64,000 nucleotides of DNA from Acidobacteriaceae bacterium (GTDB lineage Bacteria; Acidobacteriota; Terriglobia; Terriglobales; Acidobacteriaceae). This document shows positions 1 to 9,155 of this stretch, in pieces (the first letter of the stretch is position 1; each line of letters starts with the position of its first letter). The position numbers and the translations under genes are program-made. The notes under the pieces are model-generated. The model saw only the letters and a list, made by a program, of their open reading frames with translations, was not told the DNA's origin and ran no database searches. The DNA lies in the NCBI GenBank assembly GCA_028283655.1, contig JAPWKE010000003.1, forward strand, positions 3,038,001 through 3,102,000, written 5' to 3'.

Positions 1-1532
1 TTGGCGCTGGGCGTGACGGTGAAGAGCTGAGCCACGTTATCGTTGATCGCCGTCATCCAGATGTTGCCGGTGTTGACGTCAAAGGCTGTTCCACGGGAGC
101 CGCCGACCGTGCCGGTGGGTTGCGGGACGGTGTGCGTGCTAAAGGTGTTGGCCGGAGCGAAGGCTGCGCCGGAGACAAACTCCACCAGAGAGCAGCCGAC
201 CGAAGCGCAGGAGGACTTGGAGTAGCTGGAGGTCCAGACGTTGCCTAAAGCGTCCGTGGCGATGCCGTAGGTGTTGTCGTCGGTGTTGCTGACCGGCGAC
301 TGATCGTAGTTGAGAAAGACGGTGTCGCCGGCAGCGGTCAGTTCATAGACGCCGGTGACGTTGCCGTCGGAGAGGAAGAGGTTGCCGGAGTTGTCGAAGG
401 CCATCTCGCGGAGAGCATCGCCGCTGTCCACGCCTGAGAGCAAATTGGATTCCTCGATTGGCGTCCCTTGCGGGGTGAAGTCGATGAGGTAGCCGCTGCC
501 CGCGACGTAAACGGTGTCGTCGGCTGAGATGCCGAGTCCCGAGGTCGAGAGCATCGTCGGATCGGTGTATGCGACGCCGACCGTCCAGTCCGTGGGCGCA
601 GCGGTGAGTGCGGGAGTGACGCTGAAGGCCGGGGTCGAGCTGACGAGGCCGAAGATCGTGCTGACGTTGTTTGCCGGGTAGCGCGCGATGTTCAGAGCAG
701 CCTGCCAGACGTTGACAGGCACGGGCGAGCCAGAGACAGGGGCCGTTGTTGCCGCGAAGAGTGAGGTGCAGGCGTCGCTGGAGGACGAGATGCTGTTCAC
801 GCAGGGCTGCAGGATGTTCGCAAGTTCGTGGAGAATGTTCTGCGGAACGACGCCGGCGGTGTTGCTGGGCGTGACCGAGTAGGCGAGGCCCGAAACGGTG
901 TTCACGATGTTCAGCGAGTTGCCGAAAGCATCTGCGAGGCCCTGCGCGTTCGTGCTGCTGGTTGTGACGCCAGGCATCGCGGTGCCAGCGGTGACGGCGG
1001 CTTCCGTCATGCCTGTGCCGTTGGCGGGAAGGAATCCGCTGAGGGCATAGGCGGCGGCGACGGTGGTGACTTCGTCGATGTTCACGACGGTCTGGCTTGA
1101 GACAAGGCTGCAGGAGCCGAGGGCGGCGACGAGGAAGATGCCGGAGTTATCCGTGCCCGAGGCTGCACCGGGGTTTCCGCCTGTCGCGACCATGTAGGCC
1201 ATCTGGCCGGAGGGGCAGGTGGCGCTGGAGGTGATGGAGAAGTTGCCGTTGATGTCCGTTGTCGTGGTCGCGAGCGGCGTTACGGTGCCGTCGTACCCGG
1301 TGCTGGAGGTCGCGTACAGCGCGATGTTGCTGCCGGTGACAGGCTGCTGACCGCCGTAGACCGTGCCGGAAACGATGGCAGCCGTGGTGGTGGTCTGCGT
1401 GGTGCTGGAGGTGCTTCCGCAGCCAGCAAGAACGAGGCTGACAAGCGATGCCAACATGACGCGGGCGGCAACGTGGCGCCCTCTTGATTCCAAAGTAACT
1501 CGCAGCATCCGTGAACCCCGAAGGTGTGACAT
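1..1532 (-). CDS. NHL/Vgb-type surface lipoprotein, 3' end beyond window
   Basis: About 510 codons are visible and the frame runs off the left edge. I read it by translating the minus strand. The N-terminus is Arg-rich, followed by a hydrophobic stretch and a lipobox ending LAGC (Cys38 counted from the ATG at 1532), so an exported lipoprotein is predicted. A Ser/Thr-rich stretch of about 300 residues follows, and then repeated segments of the type 'IATDALGNVW' and 'MAFDNSGNLF' that are typical of NHL/Vgb beta-propellers. In-frame ATGs at 1508 and 1457 are alternative starts; none has a clear ribosome-binding site. Ligand and function are unknown. It is divergent from the permease gene on its right. 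Confidence 0.7.
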   Translation of the reverse strand, partial: MSHLRGSRMLRVTLESRGRHVAARVMLASLVSLVLAGCGSTSSTTQTTTTAAIVSGTVYGGQQPVTGSNIALYATSSTGYDGTVTPLATTTTDINGNFSITSSATCPSGQMAYMVATGGNPGAASGTDNSGIFLVAALGSCSLVSSQTVVNIDEVTTVAAAYALSGFLPANGTGMTEAAVTAGTAMPGVTTSSTNAQGLADAFGNSLNIVNTVSGLAYSVTPSNTAGVVPQNILHELANILQPCVNSISSSSDACTSLFAATTAPVSGSPVPVNVWQAALNIARYPANNVSTIFGLVSSTPAFSVTPALTAAPTDWTVGVAYTDPTMLSTSGLGISADDTVYVAGSGYLIDFTPQGTPIEESNLLSGVDSGDALREMAFDNSGNLFLSDGNVTGVYELTAAGDTVFLNYDQSPVSNTDDNTYGIATDALGNVWTSSYSKSSCASVGCSLVEFVSGAAFAPANTFSTHTVPQPTGTVGGSRGTAFDVNTGNIWMTAINDNVAQLFTVTPSA

Positions 1533-1770
1533 GCAGGCGCGCGAGCGTTTCAACTGACGCAGCCCTGAAATTGCCAGTAATCCTATGTGGGGTAGACGGC
1601 GATGCCGCCAGCCGGGTTTCGGCCTTAGATTACAGCGGGATGAATACAGAGGGACGTTCCGTCGGGCAGGAGGAAAGTGTCGAGGCAGCCCGGTGAAATA
1701 GTGCCGCATCGGATGAGTACGCCTGACGTTATGAAGCGCGAGCGATGGAGCGACGCCCGAAGCCGTATTG

Positions 1771-3030
1771 ATGACAACCACCCTCATTCTGATCATTTGC
1801 GCGACGAGCATCCTGCTGATGCTCGTTCGGCCGAAGAAGATCGCGGAGATCTATTGGGTCGGCGGTGGGGCGTTGCTGCTTCTGCTGCTAAGGCTGATGC
1901 CTTTGCGACAGGCGGCACGAGCGGTAGCTGACGGCTCAGACGTGTACCTCTTCCTGCTCGGCATGATGATACTTTCGGAGCTGGCGAGAGAGAACGGTGT
2001 GTTCGACTGGGTTGCGTCCCTTTCCGTACGAACGGCACAAGGCTCCTGCACGCGGCTGTTTGCGCTGATCTATGTGGTCGGCATCGTTGTGACTGTTTGC
2101 CTGTCCAACGACGCGACGGCGGTGGTGCTGACTCCTGCGGTGCTGGCAGCCGTGCGAAAGGCCAAAGCGCAGCCGCTGCCGTTCCTGTTTGCGTGTGCCA
2201 TGATCGCGAACGCAGCGTCGTTCGTTCTGCCCATCTCCAACCCGGCGAACCTGGTGGTGTTTCGCACGGGAATGCCTTCGCTGGGGGCCTGGCTGGCGGC
2301 GTTCGCTGTGCCGTCGCTGCTTTCGATTGCAACGACGTTCGCGGTGCTGCGTTTTGTCTTTCGCAAGGAGCTTCGCTGCGAAATTGAACAACCGCAAGAG
2401 GCTGCCGTGCTGACGCATGGAGGCAGGCTTGTGCTGTGGGGGCTGGGAGTCGTGGTGCTGGTGTTGCTGGCGGCGTCTGCCCTGAAGATGGATCTGGGGC
2501 TGCCGACGTGCGTTGCGGCGCTCTGCGTTACAGCCGTTGCCAGCCTTGCGGAGCGTTCGAACCCGCTGCCTCTGCTGCGGCAGATCAGTTGGCAGACGCT
2601 GGGTCTGGTGGCGGCGCTCTTTGTGCTGGTGAACGCGGTGGAGAGTGTCGGCGCGCTGCGTTTTGCGGAGAGTGCGCTGCATGCTGCTACCGGTCATGGT
2701 GTGCAGATTGGCGCGGTCGTAGCAGCCTGTGTGGTGGCTGTAGCGAATAACGTGGTCAACAACCTGCCGCTGGGTCTGATTGCAGGAAGCACACTTGCTG
2801 CGACTCATACGCATGGGCTGGTGGCCCATGCGGTGTTGATCGGCGTTGACCTGGGGCCGAACCTTTCCATCACCGGATCACTGGCCACGATTCTCTGGCT
2901 GCTTGCGCTGCGTCGAGAAGGGGTTCGCGTTACGGGAGCACAGTTTCTGCGCGTGGGTGTGGTGGTGATGCCTGCAGCGCTGCTCGCCAGCATGGTGGGG
3001 GCGCTGGCGATGCAGGCGATGCTGCACTAG
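1771..3030 (+). CDS. ArsB-like anion permease (ion transporter superfamily)
   Basis: An integral membrane protein of about 419 residues with 10-12 hydrophobic segments. Sequence blocks match the ArsB branch of the ion transporter superfamily: LSNDATAVVLTPAV near residue 110, ISNPANLVVF near 165, NNVVNNLPLG near 330 and GVDLGPNLSITGSLAT near 355. In ArsB these blocks line the anion pathway for arsenite/antimonite export. There is no arsR, arsC or arsA next to it, so the substrate is not established and another anion is possible. A TTG three bases upstream is an alternative start. Its TAG stop overlaps the stop codon of the convergent NagB-like gene within one CTAG. Confidence 0.8.
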   Translation: MTTTLILIICATSILLMLVRPKKIAEIYWVGGGALLLLLLRLMPLRQAARAVADGSDVYLFLLGMMILSELARENGVFDWVASLSVRTAQGSCTRLFALIYVVGIVVTVCLSNDATAVVLTPAVLAAVRKAKAQPLPFLFACAMIANAASFVLPISNPANLVVFRTGMPSLGAWLAAFAVPSLLSIATTFAVLRFVFRKELRCEIEQPQEAAVLTHGGRLVLWGLGVVVLVLLAASALKMDLGLPTCVAALCVTAVASLAERSNPLPLLRQISWQTLGLVAALFVLVNAVESVGALRFAESALHAATGHGVQIGAVVAACVVAVANNVVNNLPLGLIAGSTLAATHTHGLVAHAVLIGVDLGPNLSITGSLATILWLLALRREGVRVTGAQFLRVGVVVMPAALLASMVGALAMQAMLH

Positions 3031-3809
3031 CGTCCCAAAGGCTGCAGGTCTGCGGCTGATTCAAGGTCAAGAAAGAGCTCGCAGTGCGGGTGCTGGCGGA
3101 GGATAGACGCGGGACATTCCGGGGTGAGCGGACCACGCAGCGTAGCGGTGACAGCAGCACGCTTCAACTCCCCAGGGACCGAGCAGAAGAGTGCGCGGGC
3201 GCTGAGGAGGGTGGGAATGGTGAGGGTGAGGGCCTGCGCGGGCACCTGCTCCAGGGCGTTGAAGCAGCGGTCATCCACCTGCTGCTGACGACACATCTCG
3301 TCCAGGTCGACGACCTTCACCGTAAGGGGGTCGTTGAAGTTTGCAGGCGGATCGTTGAACGCGAGGTGGCCGTTGCTGCCGATACCGCAGCAGACGATGT
3401 CGATCGGCGCTTCGTTGAGGAGCTCTGCATACTTTGCGGCGGCCTGTACGGCGTCGGTTCCGGGGTCGAGCAGATGCACGCTGCCGAGAGGAACGAGGTC
3501 AAAGAAGTGACGCTTCAACCAGTTGCCAAAGCGCTGTTCGGCTGAAGCCGGGAGGTGCAGGTACTCGTCCATGTGGAATGCGTCGATGCGCGTCCAGTCG
3601 AGGGCTGCGTCCTTGAGTACGGCGAGCATCTCGGTCTGACTAGGTGCGGCGGCGAAGACGATCCGCATGCGGCTCTGGGTGCGGAGCAGGCGCTCTATTT
3701 CGGCGGTAACAGCTGCTGCTGCAGCGGCGCCAAGCTGCTCGCGCGTGGGGTAGATGTGGACGTGGATAAGGTCTTCCGCAGTATCAAGAGGCAAGGTCAT
3801 GTCTTTCAC
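3027..3809 (-). CDS. NagB-like glucosamine-6-phosphate deaminase/isomerase family protein
   Basis: A cytoplasmic protein of 260 residues of the NagB/6-phosphogluconolactonase fold. Recognisable blocks are FHMDEYLHLP (Asp81, equivalent to the proton-transfer Asp72 of E. coli NagB) and GIGSNGHLAFNDPP (His148, equivalent to His143). Two family positions differ: E. coli Asp141 is Asn147 here, and the Glu after 'FN' is Asp153. Glucosamine-6-phosphate to fructose-6-phosphate plus ammonia is the family reaction, but the changes leave the exact substrate open. The GTG start at 3809 (or ATG at 3800) lies inside the end of the upstream symporter gene, so the two are translationally coupled. The function may be amino-sugar use after uptake by that symporter. 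Confidence 0.8.
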   Translation of the reverse strand: MKDMTLPLDTAEDLIHVHIYPTREQLGAAAAAAVTAEIERLLRTQSRMRIVFAAAPSQTEMLAVLKDAALDWTRIDAFHMDEYLHLPASAEQRFGNWLKRHFFDLVPLGSVHLLDPGTDAVQAAAKYAELLNEAPIDIVCCGIGSNGHLAFNDPPANFNDPLTVKVVDLDEMCRQQQVDDRCFNALEQVPAQALTLTIPTLLSARALFCSVPGELKRAAVTATLRGPLTPECPASILRQHPHCELFLDLESAADLQPLGR

Positions 3810-5358
3810 GAGGCAAAGAGTTCAGATCAAGTGCAAAGGCTTCGGGATGATCGGTGTCGTCATCGAGCGAAGCCAGCAGCAAAGCAGCGGTGGGCTGGCG
3901 CGAAGGGAAAAGCCAGCCCAGGGCAAAGAACAGAGACAGCGAAGTGAGCAGCGGTGCGCCGACGCTGATCGACATCGCGCTGTCGGCGCTGACGAGGATG
4001 GCATGGTGCGACAACAGCGCATGAACAAAGGCGAACACCAGCACGCCACCAGCCCAGGCAGAGATCGCTGCGAGTGGGCCACTGCGGCGGAAGGGCGTCA
4101 ACATGCCGAGCAGCATGGGAACCGCGATGGGGCCGAGCAAAGCAGCGAACCAGAGAATGAGCAGGCCGAGCACGCCGCCGAAGTGGTCCGCGAAGATGGC
4201 GATCACCATGCTCGTGGCCAGGAAAAGAAAGGTGCAGATGCGGCCGGCGAGTAGTTGCGTCTTGTCGCTGGGGCGCAGGCGGTCTTTCCGCAGGGCAGGC
4301 AGAATGTCACGCACTACGACGGCGGAGATGGCGTTCGCATCGGAAGAGGTCATCGCCATGGTGTGGGCGAAGAGCCCGGCGATGACGAGCCCCAGCAGGC
4401 CATGCGGAAGAAGCGTTTGCGCCAGCAGAGCGTAGGAGTCTGCAGGGTTTGCCAGATGCGGAAGCAGGATGGGCGCGGCCCACATGGGAAAGAGCAACAC
4501 CAAAGGCCAGACGAGATAGAGCAGAGCAGAGAGTAGCGCTGCTTTCTCCGCTTCGCGCCCGGTAGGGGCAGCGATGAAGCGCTGCGCAAGGTTCCAGGTG
4601 CCACCGTTGTACGAGAGCGTGTTGATGAGCAGAAAGACCACGGCAAACCACGGCGTATAGGGCCCGGTGAAGGCGTGATGATGCTCCGCAGGAAGGCGGC
4701 TCCACATCGTCCAGAGAGCGGAGGCCCCGCCGAGGTGGCGCAGGACAGCGACGAGCATGGCGACGCCCGCGATCAACTGGATGACGAACTGGCTGAAGTC
4801 GGTGAGAGCGTCTGCCCACAAACCGCCGACGACCGAATAGACCAGCGTGACGCCACCAGTGAGCAACACGCCTTCTGCGATAGGAACGTGGGCGAAGACG
4901 TTCAGCAGGATGGCGGTGGCGGTCCACTTTGCGCCGACGTCGAAGACCTTGAGCAACGTGCCGCTCCAGGCAAGCAGTTGCTGCGTAGGCAGGTTGTAAC
5001 GGGTTACAAGATACTCGAGCGGCGAGATCATGCCGGTGCGCCTACGCAGGCGTGCCCAGCGCGGCGGGAAGATCTTATAGCCGACCAACAGTGCAATGGC
5101 GATGGTGCATGCCCACCAGACGTAGATGGTAAAGCCCGAGGTGTAGGCGATGGCAGCGTATCCCACGAAGACCGCAGAGCTATAGCCGGACATATGATGC
5201 GAGATGCCGGAGAGCCACCATGGCATCTCGCCACCCGCGGTGAAAAAGTCGCTCGCGCTCTTCACCTTGGTGCGGGCCCACAAGCCGACCGCAAGCATGC
5301 CGAGGAAGTAAAGCCCCAGCACGATCCAGTCAGCGCCGCTCATGGGAATCGAGTTCAT
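3784..5358 (-). CDS. sodium:solute symporter (SSS family), probable sugar/amino-sugar uptake
   Basis: About 524 residues with 13-14 hydrophobic helices, matching the sodium/glucose-type SSS family. The N-terminus has the usual 'DWIVLGLYFLGMLAVGLWAR' helix followed by 'SASDFFTAGGEMPWWLSGIS', the family signature around helix 2. The open frame extends upstream to 5559, but the extra residues are rich in Arg and Cys and non-hydrophobic, so I place the start at the ATG at 5358; 5367 and 5343 are alternatives. The 3' end overlaps the NagB-like gene by about 26 bases, forming a two-gene operon. A perfect palindrome at 5533-5548 probably serves as operator. Substrate inferred only from the neighbour. 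Confidence 0.82.
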   Translation of the reverse strand: MNSIPMSGADWIVLGLYFLGMLAVGLWARTKVKSASDFFTAGGEMPWWLSGISHHMSGYSSAVFVGYAAIAYTSGFTIYVWWACTIAIALLVGYKIFPPRWARLRRRTGMISPLEYLVTRYNLPTQQLLAWSGTLLKVFDVGAKWTATAILLNVFAHVPIAEGVLLTGGVTLVYSVVGGLWADALTDFSQFVIQLIAGVAMLVAVLRHLGGASALWTMWSRLPAEHHHAFTGPYTPWFAVVFLLINTLSYNGGTWNLAQRFIAAPTGREAEKAALLSALLYLVWPLVLLFPMWAAPILLPHLANPADSYALLAQTLLPHGLLGLVIAGLFAHTMAMTSSDANAISAVVVRDILPALRKDRLRPSDKTQLLAGRICTFLFLATSMVIAIFADHFGGVLGLLILWFAALLGPIAVPMLLGMLTPFRRSGPLAAISAWAGGVLVFAFVHALLSHHAILVSADSAMSISVGAPLLTSLSLFFALGWLFPSRQPTAALLLASLDDDTDHPEAFALDLNSLPRERHDLAS

Positions 5359-5532
5359 AGCCGCCATAGAAGAACGAATACTTTCGCCTGACGCCCGCGA
5401 AATACGCTTGTGCGAACGCTTGCCAGCCAGCCAACGGTTGCCGAACCATGATGCCCGACAACGGAGGATGCAGCAGGTTGAAATGATCGGGGAAGCGCTC
5501 AGCCTGCTTCCCGTGAATGAAACATAGATATC

Positions 5533-5548
5533 ATGCAACCGGTTGCAT
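5533..5548. promoter_or_regulatory. perfect 16-bp palindrome, LacI/GntR-type operator candidate
   Basis: ATGCAACCGGTTGCAT reads identically on both strands. It lies about 175 bases upstream of the symporter start and 45 bases downstream of the MFS gene. Length, central CCGG and symmetry resemble LacI/GalR-family operators. No regulator of this type is encoded in the window. Confidence 0.55.
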
Positions 5549-5592
5549 CGCAACTGCAAAGTTTTGTTTGAGCGGTTGATCGCTTTCTGTTC

Positions 5593-6840
5593 TTAGGCCT
5601 TTACAGGCGTTTGGGCGCTGGGGCCTGTCTCAGGCAGGAGGAAGATGAGCGCGGCCATATCCAGAACGTAAAGCACGGAGAGGATGCCGATGGCGACGGT
5701 GAAGGAGTAACGCGCGGCCATCGCTCCGATCATCAACGGGCCAAGACCTCCGATGGCTCGCCCGATGTTGAAGAAGAGATTCTGCGCGGTGGAGCGGACT
5801 TCGCTGGGATACAAGTCCGAGATCAGCGTGCCGTAGCCGCCAAGCATTCCGTTGACGAAGATGCCCATGACCGCGCCGCCGAAGAGCAACGCTGTCGGCG
5901 ATTGCAGGTGCGAGTACACCACCACCATGACGGCTGCGCCGGTCATGAAGACAAGGAAGACAGGGCGGCGGCCGATGCGGTCTGCAAGTTGGCCAAAGAC
6001 CCAGATGCCGCAGCTCATACCGATGACGGTGACGCCCGTCCACACGGCTGACTTGGTGAGCGCGAGGCCGTGCTTCGACATGAGGTAATACGGCAGCCAG
6101 GTCATGAGGCCGTAATAGCCGACCTGCTGGATGGAACACAGGATGATCAGGCCAATGCTGTGCTTCGTGGTGAGGCGGTCGCGAAAGAGCGCGGTGATGG
6201 GCGACTCTGTGCGCTTGTGGCGCTGGGCGGCGACAAACTCCGCAGGTTCGGGAATGAAGCGGCGCAGGCCGAAGGAGAGCAGCACGGGAAAGACGCCGAG
6301 CAGGAACATGCCGCGCCAGCCGATGTGCGGCAGCAGCCAGGGCGTCGAGAACGCCGCGGCCAAAATGCCGACCTGGCCACCGAGGGCGACGTAGCTGGAG
6401 ACGCGTGCGCGCATCTCAGCGGGCCAGGTTTCAGCGACGAGCGCGAGCCCGACACCGAACTCGCCACCGAAGCCGAGACCGGCGAAAGAACGAAAGGCGA
6501 GCAGTTGCCAGTAGCCATGCGCAAAGGCGCAGAGCGCGGTAAAGAAGCCGAAGCAGAGGATCGTCCAGGTAAGGACGCGGACGCGACCATAGATGTCGCC
6601 AAGCAAGCCGAAGAGGATGCCGCCGGTGACTGCGCCGATAAGTGTTCCGGTCATCAGCGAAGCGGCGCGTGTGGTCGACAGGCCGAACTCTGCGGAGATG
6701 GGCGCGAGCAGAAAGACGAGCAGAAGAAGGTCGAAGCCTTCGACACCGAAGCCGATGGCAGAGGCCCACAGAGCAAGCGTGGGATTCTGCTTTGTGTGCT
6801 GCATGCTCTCTTCCATCTCTACCAGTTGCTGATCGTTCAC
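5593..6840 (-). CDS. MFS transporter (aromatic-acid/sialate:H+ symporter-like)
   Basis: About 415 residues with 12 predicted helices. The loop motif after helix 2, 'GLLGDIYGRVRVL', and its second-half counterpart, 'GQLADRIGRRPVF', are the MFS signatures; 'RSFAGLGFGGEFGVGLALVAE' is characteristic of the AAHS/NanT-like subgroup that imports organic acids. The frame is open to 6987, but a GTG at 6840 has a good upstream GGGAAGG, so I choose it; ATGs at 6816 and 6804 are alternatives. It is divergent from the nucleoside phosphorylase gene, whose start lies 75 bases away. A carboxylate substrate is likely, but not identified. Confidence 0.8.
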   Translation of the reverse strand: MNDQQLVEMEESMQHTKQNPTLALWASAIGFGVEGFDLLLLVFLLAPISAEFGLSTTRAASLMTGTLIGAVTGGILFGLLGDIYGRVRVLTWTILCFGFFTALCAFAHGYWQLLAFRSFAGLGFGGEFGVGLALVAETWPAEMRARVSSYVALGGQVGILAAAFSTPWLLPHIGWRGMFLLGVFPVLLSFGLRRFIPEPAEFVAAQRHKRTESPITALFRDRLTTKHSIGLIILCSIQQVGYYGLMTWLPYYLMSKHGLALTKSAVWTGVTVIGMSCGIWVFGQLADRIGRRPVFLVFMTGAAVMVVVYSHLQSPTALLFGGAVMGIFVNGMLGGYGTLISDLYPSEVRSTAQNLFFNIGRAIGGLGPLMIGAMAARYSFTVAIGILSVLYVLDMAALIFLLPETGPSAQTPVKA

Positions 6841-6914
6841 GCTGCTTCCCTTCCCACGCTGCAGTGCCTGTTTCCTGTGAATATATCGATTGTGCGCAGA
6901 GCGTACGCAGGATA

Positions 6915-7721
6915 ATGAAGGACGTGACGCAGCCAACAGAGAACACGCGAAAAGCCAGCACACCGTGGAAGGACGATCGTCCTCCACACCTTCCCTGCAA
7001 ACGCGGCGAGTTGCCCGCAGCCGTGCTCTTCCCGGGTGATCCTGGAAGAGTTGACCGCTTTGCTACGTTGCTCGATGGCTTTCGCATCGTTGGGCAGAAC
7101 CGCGAGTATCGCATTGGTGTGGGCAAGTATCGCGGCGTGGAGCTGGGTGTCTGCTCGACCGGCATCGGCGGGCCTTCGACCGAGATCGCGATGGTCGAAG
7201 CGGCAGGGCTTGGCTGCCGCTATGCGCTGCGAGTAGGCGGCACAGGCGCGCTGCGCGCAGAGATTCCGCTGGGCGCGTTGCTCGTGGTGAACAAAGCGTT
7301 GCGTGGCGGAGGAGCTGCGAGCTTCTACGCGGCTGGCGACATTGCCGCAACGGCTGATCCAGCGATCCTGGCTGCGTTGCAGTTTGCGGCCTCGCAGCGT
7401 GGGGTTGAGCCGATCAGAGCGACGGTGGCTTCGACCGACAGCTACTACCTTGCCCAGGGGCGGCCGGTGGCACAGATCGCCAGTGATCCCGAGGCGTTGC
7501 TGGCACAGTATCGCGAGCGCGGTGCGGATGCGTTGGACATGGAGGCCGAGACGGTGCTCGTCGTGGGCAAAGCTGTGGGAATGCACGCGGGGGCGTTGTT
7601 GGCGGTTCATGCAAATCGTGCCACCGATGGATGGCTGGAAGACTTCGGCCCAGCGCAGAACACGATGCTCAGCGTGGGCTGCGAGGCGCTGGTGCAATTG
7701 TTGCTTGCGGAAGGCTTGTAA
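6915..7721 (+). CDS. nucleoside phosphorylase (uridine/purine phosphorylase family)
   Basis: A cytoplasmic enzyme of 268 residues of the PNP/UDP phosphorylase superfamily, which splits nucleosides with phosphate. Diagnostic blocks are 'LFPGDPGRVDRFA' (phosphate loop, near residue 38), 'VCSTGIGGPSTEIAMVEA' near 90, 'RVGGTGALR' near 115 and 'ALDMEAETVLVVG' near 210, whose Met-Glu pair contacts the ribose. I placed the start at the ATG at 6915; the frame is open further upstream, but that part is antisense to the MFS gene. Uridine, purine nucleosides or a related substrate cannot be distinguished here. Confidence 0.82.
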   Translation: MKDVTQPTENTRKASTPWKDDRPPHLPCKRGELPAAVLFPGDPGRVDRFATLLDGFRIVGQNREYRIGVGKYRGVELGVCSTGIGGPSTEIAMVEAAGLGCRYALRVGGTGALRAEIPLGALLVVNKALRGGGAASFYAAGDIAATADPAILAALQFAASQRGVEPIRATVASTDSYYLAQGRPVAQIASDPEALLAQYRERGADALDMEAETVLVVGKAVGMHAGALLAVHANRATDGWLEDFGPAQNTMLSVGCEALVQLLLAEGL

Positions 7722-7743
7722 GGCCCGCACTACGATTGTGGGC

Positions 7744-9126
7744 TCAGACAAGAATGTCCTTGATGACGTGGCCGGAGACGTCTGTCAGCCGGTAGTCGCG
7801 GCCCGCGTGTTTGTACGTCAGCTTGGTGTGGTCGATGCCGAGTTGATGCAGCATGGTCGCATGAAGGTCATGGACATGGCACTGGTTTTCAGCAATCTCG
7901 TAGCCGTAATCGTCCGATGCCCCGTAGGTGATGCCGCCCTTGATGCCGCCGCCGGCCATCCATGAGCTGTAGCACTTTGAGTGGTGCGCGCGGCCTTTGG
8001 CCTGCGGGTTGGGGTCGCCGGGCGTACGGCCAAACTCGGTAGACCAGACGACCAGCGTTTCGTCCAGCATGCCGCGCAGCTTCAGGTCCTGCAGCAAGGC
8101 TGCGATGGGTTGATCGACGTTGCGGGCAAGTGGAACGTGAGTTTGCATGTCGGCGTGTGCGTCCCAGTTCACGAGCTGCAGCGAGCCAATGTCGATCAGC
8201 TCAATGAAGCGAACGCCGCGTTCGGCAAGTCGACGAGCCATGAGGCACTGCCACGCGAAGCCTTTGGTGCTGCCGCGCTCGAGGCCATACATCTTCAACG
8301 TGGCGTCGCTCTCCTTGGTGAGGTCGAACGCCTCGGGAGCCTGCACCTGCATGCCGTGTGCGGTTTCGAAGCTCTTGATGCGTGCGGCGAGCATGCGATC
8401 GCTCTCGCGGGTCGATTCATGCTTCGTGTTGAAGTAGTTGATCAGGCCAAGCTCTTTGTCCTGCACTTCGCGCAGGTCAGAGGCGTGCATATTGGGGATC
8501 GGGTTTGTCGGATCGTCGACGTGCACGCCCTGATAGCAGGCGGGGAGAAAGTTCGCATCCCACACGAGCGAGCCACCGTAGGGCATCTCTGGCGCGAGCA
8601 CCATGAACGAAGGCAGGTTCTGATTTTCTGTACCGAGGCCGTAGCTGACCCACGAGCCCATGCTCGGGCGCTGCTGTACGACCGAGCCACCATGCAGTCC
8701 CATGACGGCCTGCACATGATTTGGAAAATCGTTGCGCATCGAGTTGATGACGCAGATGTCTTCCATCATCGAACCGACGTGCGGGAAGAGCGAGCTGACC
8801 ATCGTGTCGGCTTTGGAGTAACGCTTGAACTCCCAGCGCGGCGCGGACAGGTAGTCGCCCTTGTACGCCTTTCCGGTATCGCGAATGAGCTTTGGCTTGT
8901 GGTCAAAGGTGTCTACGTGCGAGGTGCCGCCGCTCATGTAGAGGAAGATCACGCGCTTAGCCTTGGCAGGAAACATGGGCTTGCGCGCGGCAAGCGGATT
9001 GGACGGGTCCGGCTGCGAGACGACCTCCTGCGCAAGCAACTCCTGCAACAGCCCAGGCAGCAACATGGAGGCCCCGGCGAGCGATTTGATGAAGTGGCGA
9101 CGATCCTTCGGATTCCCTGCAAACAT
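7744..9126 (-). CDS. DUF1501 family protein, Tat-exported
   Basis: A protein of 460 residues of the DUF1501 family, which is distantly related to alkaline phosphatase/sulfatase folds and is common in Planctomycetes and Acidobacteria. The N-terminus carries a twin-arginine signal (RRHFIKSLAGASMLLPG), so export in folded form is expected. Family blocks include 'VIFLYMSGGTSHVDTFDHKP', 'GSWVSYGLG' and 'VVWSTEFGRTP', the last with 'AHHSKCYSSWMAGGG'. It starts 29 bases after the PSD1 cytochrome gene and is surely co-transcribed; these two families are found together in many genomes. The biochemical role of the pair is unknown. Confidence 0.88.
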   Translation of the reverse strand: MFAGNPKDRRHFIKSLAGASMLLPGLLQELLAQEVVSQPDPSNPLAARKPMFPAKAKRVIFLYMSGGTSHVDTFDHKPKLIRDTGKAYKGDYLSAPRWEFKRYSKADTMVSSLFPHVGSMMEDICVINSMRNDFPNHVQAVMGLHGGSVVQQRPSMGSWVSYGLGTENQNLPSFMVLAPEMPYGGSLVWDANFLPACYQGVHVDDPTNPIPNMHASDLREVQDKELGLINYFNTKHESTRESDRMLAARIKSFETAHGMQVQAPEAFDLTKESDATLKMYGLERGSTKGFAWQCLMARRLAERGVRFIELIDIGSLQLVNWDAHADMQTHVPLARNVDQPIAALLQDLKLRGMLDETLVVWSTEFGRTPGDPNPQAKGRAHHSKCYSSWMAGGGIKGGITYGASDDYGYEIAENQCHVHDLHATMLHQLGIDHTKLTYKHAGRDYRLTDVSGHVIKDILV

Positions 9127-9155
9127 GAGCTATCTCCCAGAGGACTAAGTCGTAC

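Noticed and set aside
1771-3030. Arsenic resistance operon
   Set aside because: The permease is ArsB-like, but no arsR, arsC or arsA flanks it, so the arsenic role is not claimed.
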